Origin: Symsagittifera roscoffensis | Lineage: Eukaryota; Xenacoelomorpha; Acoela; Convolutidae | NCBI RefSeq assembly: GCF_963678635.1 | Contig: NC_087071.1 | Span: forward strand, 34,078,548-34,142,547 | Direction: 5' to 3' | Length of the DNA: 64,000 nucleotides | Part shown: positions 12,781-22,500 of the stretch, piece after piece | Layout: the number at the start of each line of letters is the position of its first letter | How positions within the stretch are numbered: the first letter of the stretch is position 1 | The notes under the pieces: generated by a model | Database searches by the model: none | What the model was told of the DNA's origin: nothing | The model's input: only the letters and a program-made list of their open reading frames with translations | Program-made: the position numbers and the translations under genes

Positions 12781-13218
12781 TCAATTAATGACTGTTAATA
12801 GGTAATTATCGATGTGTCTAATTGGTTGATTCCAGTTATATAAGTGTACTGGTTTGTGTTTATATTGCTTTTTTATTCGTCTTTTTCCTCTTTTTGATGA
12901 ATTCGAAGTTGTTTCTGAGTCGGAAAAATATAATTGATCGTGAATGGGGCAATTTTTATCTATAGATTCTTTTAATTTATAAAGTTCGTCTAAATTGCTG
13001 GCTTCTGATTCTGAAAATGCGTTTCTATTTTTGGAAAATCTTTTTCGTGTTATTTGTCTTTGTTTGGTTATTATTTTCTTTTTTAGTGTTTGTCGTTTTG
13101 TTCTAATATATCCAACTGTTTGTGTATGAGGTGTGATTACAAGGTCGTATTTTTTGTTATCTATTTCACAGTTGTGTAAAACGATTGTTTGTTTGTTTCC
13201 TAGGTTTTGAAATGACAT
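12781..13218 (-). CDS. ORF1, basic protein of unknown function (copy A)
   Basis: Start chosen at the ATG that aligns with the ORF1 start in B (residues MSF.NLGNKQT). An upstream in-frame TTG is less likely. About 145 residues: an N-terminal half rich in Lys and Arg, an acidic serine stretch (SESEAS, then SDSETTSNSS), then a basic patch GKRRIKKQYKHK. No known domain is recognised. It ends 4 bp before the gag-pol ATG, whereas in B the frame runs 26 bp into gag-pol. A role in RNA binding or nuclear targeting is possible from charge alone, but that is inference. Confidence 0.6.
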   Translation of the reverse strand: MSFQNLGNKQTIVLHNCEIDNKKYDLVITPHTQTVGYIRTKRQTLKKKIITKQRQITRKRFSKNRNAFSESEASNLDELYKLKESIDKNCPIHDQLYFSDSETTSNSSKRGKRRIKKQYKHKPVHLYNWNQPIRHIDNYLLTVIN

Positions 13219-13736
13219 AAGGTTTAGGATGACGGATGCCAAAAGTTGTTAGATTATTTCTATTTTCTTAAATTGTTAGTCCTTACGATTTTTTGGTTAG
13301 CTTAACCTGGGTCTATTTGTTCAGGGTTGGAGAAAAAAGTATATCGATTCCGAAGAATGATTTTTTACTTTCTCGTGGCTAGTATAAGCTAAGGTGTTAA
13401 CTTACTTAATCTTACTTAGGGGTAGTGATTGTGTTCAAGGGTTGGAGAATAGTAAATCGATCCACAAGGTTCAGGTATAATTAGAACGCGAGTAGTTCGT
13501 TAGATACTATTTTAAACTTACTAAGTCTAGGATTTATCCTGGGTCTGGTAAGAGGAGGGTTCAAGTGAAGGATGAATAACCGAAGTACTTCACTGTTTAT
13601 CCTAATTTGAATGATTAGTTTTGTTCAAAAATTTCTATTAGTCTTGGGTTTTTTTGAAAGGGTTGGATAGTGAATCGACGTTTGAGGTCGTTAGACACTA
13701 GCTAAGTGGGTGGGGGAGAACAAAATTGTCCTTTTT

Positions 13737-13761
13737 GATCCAAGGATAGGCCTTGATGATC
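13737..13761 (-). other. Leader stem-loop, copy 2 (element A)
   Basis: Second copy of the GATC-bounded hairpin, 59 bp from the first. It has one base change in the loop (CCTAT for CTTAT) and the same CAAGG/CCTTG arms. Confidence 0.55.
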
Positions 13762-13795
13762 AAGTTTAAATTTAATTAAATAGAAAATGAATTAA

Positions 13796-13820
13796 GATCC
13801 AAGGATAAGCCTTGATGATC
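13796..13820 (-). other. Leader stem-loop, copy 1 (element A)
   Basis: An imperfect palindrome bounded by GATC, with CAAGG/CCTTG arms around CTTAT. A second copy follows at 13737-13761, and the pair is conserved in B at 29372 and 29432. Confidence 0.55.
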
Positions 13821-14145
13821 TGATTTTAAAATTATGTGAATTTAAGTTTAAAATGGTTTAAATTTATTTAAGAAAAGATTTAGTGTTTTAATGATATTAG
13901 TGAGCTTATGATTGCTGTTATGTTTTAGGTGATGAAGCTGAGACAACTGATGATTTTATGATTACTAACAGTTTATTGTCATGCTACTAATTTTTATTTT
14001 GCTTTTCAATAAATATTTTCCAAACATGTTTTATATAATACTGCAGAATTTTAGGAAAACGATCTGAGATATTTTTATCAATCGTTATTGTATTTTAATA
14101 TTTTGTTTAGCGCCTGTAATGAGCATGAAGATTGGCTTCAAGATT

Positions 14146-14379
14146 TTATGTTTGCAAATGAAAATCTAAATTCATTGCTAATAAAATTCTAAATATAAAA
14201 GTCTGTGTTGGCTTTTGCCGTACTATCATATAACTATTTGGTAAGTTTCTATTCTGTCGTATGTCGTCTCTGGTTCGAGGTCTTCTTCCAATTCCGGGTA
14301 GTTCTCTTATCGTTCGGAATATTGGCTTTGATCTATTGAGTCGTAGAGACATTTCGATTAAATTATCGTCATGTAACAT
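14146..14379 (-). CDS. Leader ORF, 77 aa, unknown function (copy A)
   Basis: A small ORF immediately after the primer-binding site, the same length (77 codons) as its counterpart in copy B. Most differences are conservative. The product is Arg/Leu/Ile-rich with no signal peptide or membrane segment. In A the frame is open further upstream, back through the primer-binding site, with a heptad-like Leu/Glu/Lys stretch but no ATG. In B a one-base insertion separates that stretch. Equal length with conserved sequence suggests a real leader peptide or an extra exon. No family is recognised. Confidence 0.55.
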   Translation of the reverse strand: MLHDDNLIEMSLRLNRSKPIFRTIRELPGIGRRPRTRDDIRQNRNLPNSYMIVRQKPTQTFIFRILLAMNLDFHLQT

Positions 14380-14441
14380 TTTAAAAATGTTTTGTCTAAA
14401 TTCTAATCTATTTTTGGTTAATTCTAAGCTATTAAGGTCTT

Positions 14442-14464
14442 GTTCGAGACTTATGGTCGCACCA
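14442..14464 (-). other. Primer-binding site of copy A
   Basis: Two bases inside the LTR the element strand reads TGGTGCGACCATAAGTC, starting with TGG as expected for pairing with a tRNA 3' CCA. The next bases (CTCGAAC) resemble the complement of a tRNA T-loop. The tRNA is not identified. The same sequence follows B's 5' LTR. Confidence 0.75.
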
Positions 14465-14466
14465 GA

Positions 14467-14876
14467 TGAGTTAAAACCTAAGTGGTTAACTCATAGAGTA
14501 ATTTCGGATAGGGTACACCGTCTGCTCGTCACGCTATCTTATTTTCGGCCGGATAGATTCGTGCAACTTCTTAGTCTAATACCGATCCTATTCTTACTCT
14601 TATACTATCTAGTCTCAGGTTGTTTAACTAGTCTCTGCTAGGCTCAATAGATCTAGGGTATACTGGTTTATTGCGGCTGCTGAAGTTCTCTCGGAGAGGC
14701 AACTAAGTTCTAAGTTAAATTCAAATCTCTCTGGTGCTGAAATTACAAGTAATTTCAGCACTTACAAATAAGTGGGTTGTTAGTTAGATGGATCATGATT
14801 GGTTAATATTAAATACTTTACAATGGTAAAATATCTAATTTATCCAATCATAAAATGTAGTTTAGATCAGGTTCCA
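14467..14876 (-). repeat. 5' LTR of copy A
   Basis: About 410 bp, roughly 95% identical by eye to the LTRs of copy B when reverse-complemented. In element orientation it begins TGGAACCTGATCTAAAC and ends TTTAACTCA, giving TG...CA ends. It contains AATAAA in the same place as B. The first seven bases (TGGAACC) are shared with B's 3' LTR but not with B's 5' LTR. Confidence 0.9.
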
Positions 14877-15018
14877 ATAAATATGCAAAGTCTGAAAATA
14901 AGTCTGCAAAGTCTGAACATAATTATGAACATAGGTCTGCAAAGTCTTAATCGATACGCATGGGGACCGGAAACTTATAGTCGCCACACAGGTCAAAATC
15001 TGCACAGTCCGGACATAT

Positions 15019-15628
15019 GAGGGTCGAATTATGAGTCGAACATGGTCGATAGAGTCGAACTGGGTCGAATCATGAGTCGAACACGGTCGAACCATGAGTT
15101 GAACAGGGTCGAATCATGAGTCGAACAGGGTCGAATCATGAGTCGAACACGGTCGAACCATGGGTCGAACAGGGTCCAATCATGAGTCGAACAGGGTCGA
15201 ATCATGAGTCGTACACGGTCGAGCCATGAGTCGAACATGGTCGAATCATGAGTCGAACAGTGTCGATAGAGTCGAACTGGGTCGAATCATGAGTCGAACA
15301 CGGTCGAACCATGAGTCGAACAGGGTCGAATCATGAGTCGAACAGGGTCGAATCATGAGTCGAACACGGTCGAACCATGGGTCGAACAGGGGCCAATCAT
15401 GAGTCGAACAGGGTCGAATCATGAGTCGTACACGGTCGAACCATGAAGCGAATAGGGTCGAATCATGAGTCGAACACGGTCGAACCATGAGTCGAACAGG
15501 GTCGAATCAAGAGTCGAAAAGGGTCGAATCATGAGTCGAACACTGTTGAACCATGAGTCGAACAGGGTCGAATCATGAGTCGAACAGGGTCGAATCATGG
15601 GTCGAACAGGGTCGAATCATGAGTCGAG
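15019..15628. repeat. 22-bp minisatellite with a higher-order repeat
   Basis: Tandem units of about 22 bp built on GTCGAATCATGAGTCGAACA plus GG, with variants (TCGAACACGG, TCGAACCATGG). A block starting at TCGATAGAGTCGAACTGG (15046) is repeated with the same order of variants about 217 bp later (15263), so an array of about ten units was itself duplicated. Long open frames on the minus strand here are a by-product of a stop-free repeat and are not genes. Confidence 0.93.
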
Positions 15629-16389
15629 CGAGTTCAAACTGAGTGACGTTTTAATATTAGAACTAACCTTTGATGTGGAGGTCACAGCTCAAAATGTTTT
15701 AAAATGAACCACAAACTACGAAAAATAGACAGAATAAGATTATGTTACCTCGTTGATTGCTTTGGAGTTTGTTTCTAAAAAATGATTAAACTTAATTGAG
15801 CAATTTGATTCAAAGTAAATAATTTGTTTAAAACTGATCAAAAATCAGCTTGAAAAACGGCACTGTTTTTTTTTCTTTGAGGCAGTGAAATATCTTTAAA
15901 TAAGCCTGGATCAGATTTTGGAATTCACTTTTTTTTGTAGATTTTTATCAATCTTTTTTTTTATAAATTTGAATAAGCTAATAGTCAGATCGCTTGAACG
16001 TGGTTGTTTTCCATTTTGAAAGTTGAGATTTGAAAACAATCTTATCAGCAATAAAATTTGTTCAAAAATGATAAGTTATTGAAGACAATTCAAAGGCAAG
16101 CTTCGGTTGAAGCGTTTTGCAAATTCACTAGAAGCATTTTGCAAAACTCTGTTGCTAACGATTCAATATTTTCTGTTCTTGTACTTTTTGCTGGAATTTA
16201 TGGAGCTTTGATATTATCAACCTAAAGAAATCAGTTTCGATTATTCAATTCAAAGACGACCATACATTTCAACTGTCAAGACGTCTAAATAACTAAAAGA
16301 CAGGAGTTATTCGTATGGTATCTCACTGTTTTGAATATCTTCACTGTCTTAAACTCTGATTGATTTTCAGTTTCTTCACGATTTGTTGT
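15629..16389. other. Intergenic, nothing recognised
   Basis: AT-rich single-copy-looking sequence between the minisatellite and the 3' end of the protease-homologue gene. It would hold that gene's 3' untranslated region. I see no ORF or repeat worth naming. Confidence 0.5.
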
Positions 16390-16592
16390 TCAGTGCAATG
16401 ACATTGTCACAGTTATCCAATTTTGAAATCGAGGCACATTTGCAAAGAAGCTTCCGCCGTTGCAAAATTGACCTGGCGTGTCGTTGCGATCTCTTGCATA
16501 ACTAGCCACGCCATATATACATTGGGGAACAAAATTGCCACATTCAAACACGTAAAGAGGACTGCCGTCGTCAAAGTGACAAATGTTGGCTC
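16390..16592 (-). CDS. Protease homologue exon 4: altered serine loop and C-terminus
   Basis: Encodes ANICHFDDGSPLYVFECG, then CIYGVASYARD and a C-terminal SFFANVPRFQNWI helix ending in MSLH and TGA. This is the normal S1 ending with cysteines in place, so the substitution at the serine is not a reading-frame artefact. The acceptor site is the weakest part of the model. Confidence 0.72.
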
Positions 16593-19500
16593 CTTTTGGC
16601 TCTTTTTTATTCTAATTTGGTAATAATAGCAGGAATTACTCGCAAACAACAGAAAAATTGTTTTGAGGTCAATTAAGAAAACCATTATAAAAACTTGAGT
16701 CATCACACGTCAGATCATTTAAGGAAAGAGCGTATAATTTCAACGATTACCCACGTCGCCAGCTTCTACCGAACCATGTATAGATCAAATTAAAACGATA
16801 CACTTAATTCAACCAGAGAAAAAAGTACATCTTAAGATTTAACGTCTTTGAAAAATCTCCAATAAAAAAAGTAAATCCTTGTTGAACAAAAATAAACAGA
16901 AGCGACTGAACTACAAAAAAATTCCGGAAAAGGTTGCATTCAATTTATTTGTCAAAATGAATCAATTCTGAGTCAAAAGTGGCTCTCTTTTCCGTCCCCC
17001 CTTATTTTTCTGGAGTTTTTGTCGCTAATTTTTTTTTGAAATTACCTATTTTACTGCGAAAAATAAACGTGTCAGCGTGAACAAGTGAACAACTTTTTAC
17101 AACATTTCTTTCAAATAAAATTACTTACGAACATTTAAAAAAATTAGTCGTCGTTTTACGAGGAGGTGGGAAACTGGAAAACGGTCTCAGAACCTGTGTC
17201 TTTTTTGTCGCTGTCTGGTAGGTAAGAAAAACGAGCCAAGCCTGGAGTTACGCTTTCAACACAAACTTTATCGCCACGACACATTCGAAGTTCAACTGGC
17301 TGAGTATTGGATTCGAAATTATTTTCGTGAAAAAACGTTTCTTGAAGCTTATATGGCAGGTCGTAGTGAGTCGTGGAAATAGTCCCCTTGCCACAAAATC
17401 CCAGAAGTCGGGGAAAAGCCTCAAAAGGAGGAAGGAAATTGCGACATATTGGCAACACACGCTCTCTGTTTTCTATTTCAGTTGTTAGTTTCAAAAGTGC
17501 GATGTCGTTTTTGTATTCAAGTTGCATTCGAAACCTGGAACAAAAATCGAAATAAAACTTAAGTGGGATCAATTGAGCAATCTCCCCCTCCCCCCATTTT
17601 CGTACGGGGGATAGCTCAATAGGTCATTACGGGGGGGGGGGGGGGGGTTGCTGAAATGAGTGGTCCTTAAGTGGTCTAGAATTTTTTTAAACCAATTTTA
17701 AAAAATTAAATGCACTGAATAAGCAAATTTCGACGTTTGGTTAAATTTACAAAGTTGATACACTAAAAAAATGTATTCTCTGAGTATAAATAGAGCTCAT
17801 TTGTGCCTTTTATATTTTGTAATGAGAGCCGATAGATTAAATTTTTTGGGGTTCAAATACAAAACTCAATTGTTTGTTGCCAATTTTGAGCTAAACCAAT
17901 TACACAAGTAAAGAAAAAATACCCGTGTGGAATGAATTTTCGCGACACCTGGTAGTATTCGCTGTAGCCTGAATCTGGCACATATTGACGAACTTCAACT
18001 GAAATATCGTTAACTGAAACAACAATCAAATTAATAACAAAAAAATGTTATATATTTCAGCTGTTAGTAAATTGATACCATGATTAAATTATGAGACCAA
18101 AAATAAGCGAACCAGATCAGTAAATCAGAAACACATGTACTTTTCACAAAGAAAAACTTAGAGAAAAACTGAATGAAGTTACTCAACTCATGGTTCCAAT
18201 AATTTTTAAAATAATCATTCGGCTCAAGAAATTTGGGTTCTCATAATCTAAACTTAATTGTATTTTAGCTCCAGAAAGTTGGGTTCTCAAAATCTTCACT
18301 TATTTGAAATTACTGATTTGGGTAACAGCTGTTACTTAAGGAAACTGAACCCGCCCGTCCCGCTTCAACGTGGTGATGCGAAAGCTAGTTTAGAATGAAT
18401 TTTAATCAGCCTGCTAAAAACGTAGCATCTCAAATACAGTTTTTACCCATTGCTGATTCGTGTATAAATTAAGCTTGTGGTTTCTTGAAGAAAACCAGTT
18501 TAAACAAGACTCAATTCTCATTGTTTAATAACAAATAAGAATGTAAATAATATAGATAATGTAAGTGATATAGATAATGTCATGACAGAATTCTAGAGTT
18601 CAACTTAAATCTTTCATAAAAGAGACGGAGTGAGTGATAGCACTTGATGATGAATAGAGAATGGATTGACAGGTCGGTAGCGACCTTGATAGCCAATAGG
18701 CAAGCTTAGCACGAATAACTAGCACAGAAAGTAATACAATAATGACGTCATAACAAAACTGTTAAACTACGCCACACCACATTTCCCCCTCTAGGGAAAA
18801 AATTCAAATGAACATTTGAATTTCTTTAAATTAAAATGACTAAACATGCCCTCACTGCCGTTTAACAAAACTTCTTGTAACCTATGAAACACTAATAGAA
18901 GTTGACAAAATTGACTGATATAACTTGAGGAAATATACTGAAAATGATTTGAAATATCGACGAGTTTGAATGACCGAAGAGTTTTATTTGTCTGAACGAC
19001 GCAAAGGATGATCGGAAGAGCGCTTTTTTGGAAAACGCGTAAATTTTGTACATAAACCTTCGGATTCATCGGGTAGAACAACCCGAGACTGCCCCGCTTG
19101 AACCACTAGCTCTGGGTTAGCCACGATAAAACGAACTTTCTTGTCCGGCGAAACAGGAGTTGACGGGGAGGTAGAAGTCGAAGTAGCATGAATGACATTC
19201 ACGGAATGTCTGATTGGACTGCCGTAAAAGGTTGTCTGCTTTTTCCGACGCGAGGAAGTTCGAGAAGAGTTCGATGATGACGAAATATTTCCGTCCGGTT
19301 TTACGCCAGAACCATCCCGGGTGGGGAGACCCGATGCAGCCAAACTTGACGACGTGCACTCTTGTAGCTTCGGAACCAATGACTCATCGTCCGAAGAAAT
19401 AGGAATGAGATCTGGACATAATGGAGTTTTGACTGTAGTTGGTGATTTCGGTTTGACACTGATGGGAACCTCCGTTCAAAGGTTTCCAGAAGTGGACGAA

Positions 19501-22500
19501 GAAGCCGTTAAATCTACTACTGGAGTAGAGTGTTGGGGATAAGGAATAGCCTGAACTCCTGGAGCCTCCGATATTGAAGTTTGATTTGAATTAGTCGAGA
19601 CAATTCGATCACAAGAGGGAGTAGATGATGTCACCAGAGACGGGAATTTCGGGCGAGCATGTACGGCCACAGTTTTGGCCGAGGTTTGTTGGCGGGAACT
19701 AGATTGTTTTAAAGACCGATTGTCCTCTGACGATGAAGGCGAAGATGACACAATGGGGCGTTTTTGCCCCTTCTTGACAGGCGTTGTTTGCTTGCCTGAA
19801 AAACTTAGATCCGTTGATTTAAGACGTACCGCCAGGTGATTTCTTCTAATCACTTTTCCCTTGTCAGAAATATATGTGGACCCAGTAATCTGCAAAATTT
19901 TGCACTTAAAAAATTTGAAAAGTTCTCGACCAGACTTCCTATTTAGAAATTTCCTAAATATTTCGACCTTATTTGGCTCATTCAACACTAAGTAATCAAA
20001 TTACGTTTTGTTAATGACGAACGAATTCGATCCGTTGTCATCTGGTTCCTAAACCTAAGTGTCCCAGCAGACAAGTTGGAGCGAAGGGTGGCTGCGAGAA
20101 CTTGGTTTCGTTCCGTCAGCGCCTTCAGAACTTTGACCCCCTTCTGATGCGTCAAGGACTTCTTCAAAACCAGCCACTGATTAGCGGATTGAGCCAGACT
20201 CTCAAGCGCGCGATAGTGAGGTGTGTCCGCAACTGACTCCGTCGGTCCCCCAAAGTAGGGTGACACCGTCGGGCTTGAATGCCCCTTCTTGACTAATTTT
20301 ATTCTTGGTCGGCTGTCGCACTGCTCCCGACGCTGTTCAGGTGTTCGTAGATCCCGTTCCAACTGTTGGTTATCTAAATTAACGCCCGTAGACAAACGCT
20401 CAGCCGCAACAGATAGCTCCGTATTCGAAGGACGGCCAAAATGAAGCTCAAAAGGTGAAACACCAGTAACAGATTATTTTGTAATCCGAATATCTTCAAT
20501 AATATTTCTAAGGGTATCTTGAACATTTGAAAAATCCGAGCTCAAACGCGAAGCACCCAAACGACGCTTAATAGTTTGGATCGACCGTTCCACTAGACCA
20601 CAACCACAATGATCCCCCACCGGGTAGAAATATTGGGCAATATTTTTATCTTTACAAAAAGCCTGCACTAATTTATTCTTAAAACCTGAATATTGGTCAG
20701 TTTTGATAGATTTAGGAATACTATGCTGTTGAATATACGATTTAAGAAATTTAATAATCTTCCGTCCCCCGTAGAACGTGTAATTATAGCCGACAGATAT
20801 TTAGAGTAACGGTCAATTGCGACCAAGATATAAATACTGTTACCACTCGAATCGAAAAGAGGACCCTCATAATCAAGCTGAAGCTCTTCATTAGGACCAG
20901 ACAAAAGGGGTAAAGGCTTGGTAGAGTTAAATGAAGCGTTCGCTTTCAAATTCTTACCAAACTTCGTGCACTGGGGACAATCTTTACATAGCTGGACAAT
21001 ATCTCGATGCATTCGAGGCCACCATATGTATTGCGCGCCATCAACCATGGCTAACTGACCCGCATGCGACCTATGTAGTCGAAACAGTAACGGTCTCCTA
21101 AGACACATGGGAATAGCGATCCTATTGTCCACGACAACACAGCCATCAACCACCGCTGCAACATGCCAAAAAGATTTTGTATATGGGTCAATACGACAAA
21201 ATCCTTCATATTCCCGGTTAATAAGTGCCCGTTTCATCAAGCATAGACGGGAACCTTCTTCCGTAAGTTCCGACAGTACATCGGAATCCAGAATGCCCAC
21301 CAAACCGGAGCGACCACCGATGACTTCAAAATTTCTAAACTTTCAACTGACTGAGTTTGACGATTCACTAATTTGGTTTCCCTGAGCCTTTTGATCTGAA
21401 ATTGGCCAGTATTCGGGCATATTGACCCCTCAACTCCGCACCACGTTGTAAAGTTGTCGACCTCTTTGGACGCACTGTCCCCGCGCGAAACCGCGGCCGG
21501 GCACGATCCGACGAAAAACAATGTTGGTTGATCGGGAGAAACTGGTTGAGTAGTTGCTCAAAGCTGTCGTTCGCATTATTAGCGTTAAGATCCATCACAG
21601 TCTGAAAATGAAAAGCGCCTAATAATACGAGTACACACCAACAACTCCAATAAACTGAAGCAAGGTCAAAAAGACTCACCGACGATGATAATAACACGCA
21701 ATTACTAACGACTGTACTGATAATCCACACTGAAATCAAAATTGGCAGATAATTTGTAATCCATGCTGAGAAAGTGAAAACCGATTTTATGCATTGCGCT
21801 GTAGCTGGAATGTCCTGAATTGTGACGCCCTCTACCGCGAAACTTCCAATATCATCATGAAATACCCCGAACGGAACAATTGGCCGGAGGCTGACCAAAA
21901 TCCAATGACTCAATTAGATTTATCGAAATAGATAAAACGAAATTTTGGCTGTTTTTCGGAATAACGGGTGATACCTCTGATAAAGAACAACCCCTAGCCC
22001 ATTCATCCAGATAATCGCACGCATCAAAGAATCGACTAATACACTTGACCACATATTGTTCATCAAAACTGCTTGGTCGTGGCGCTTCAAACGTTGGAAA
22101 ACGAGATAAATAAACCACTATACCCAATTTACATACGGAAATGTGGAAAATATCGAAATCAAATGGCAATAATCCATCAGCCCATCTGGTTAATCAATAT
22201 TGATGAGTTTTATTACCTCTTTTGGTTTTTAACGCCAAGATAATTGCTTTATGGTCCGTTAGAACCACAAAATGATTACCCAACAAGTAATTTCGAAAGT
22301 GCTCACATGACCACACAATTGCTAGAAGTTCCAACTCATTAGTGATATACTTCTTTTCCTGGTCATTGAGAAAACGTGACGCAAATGCAATAGGAACCCA
22401 AACATCCTTTTCTATCTCCTGTTCTAACGCAGCACCCAAACCACTATGACTAGCGTCACACTTTACTCGCGAATTCCGACTTTGGTCATAATGATACATC

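Larger units (their letters stand above)
1..14876 (-). mobile_element. Giant Ty3/gypsy retrovirus-like element, copy A, decayed and cut by the window edge
   Basis: This is an LTR element read on the minus strand. Its 5' LTR is at 14467-14876, its primer-binding site abuts that LTR, and it then carries a leader ORF, basic ORF1, gag-pol, small hydrophobic ORFs, ORF3, env and the tail of ORF5. Gene order matches copy B throughout. The sequence at 1-60 corresponds to the part of B about 140 bp before its 3' LTR, so A's 3' LTR lies just left of the window. Gag-pol has an in-frame TGA near 11727 and frameshifts near 9820, 9180 and 6440. Env has a small frameshifting deletion near 2160, and about 3.4 kb is missing near 1605. 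It cannot be autonomous as it stands. Confidence 0.93.

Noticed and set aside
14862-15488. Open reading frames across the 22-bp tandem array (minus strand)
   Set aside because: The unit has no stop codon in these frames, so open frames follow from the repeat. The peptides are periodic and uninformative.
15019-15628. Possible CRISPR-like array
   Set aside because: Units are contiguous with no unique spacers, and the window is eukaryotic; it is a minisatellite.
16413-16706. 97-codon minus-strand ORF over exon 4 of the protease homologue
   Set aside because: It is a different frame from the one encoding the S1 C-terminal motifs.
17156-17194. Reading exon 3 of the protease homologue on to its in-frame stop (ending in FPTSS)
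   Set aside because: That end lies in a dispersed repeat and would omit the C-terminal half of the protease domain, while the donor at 17193 joins exon 4 in phase.
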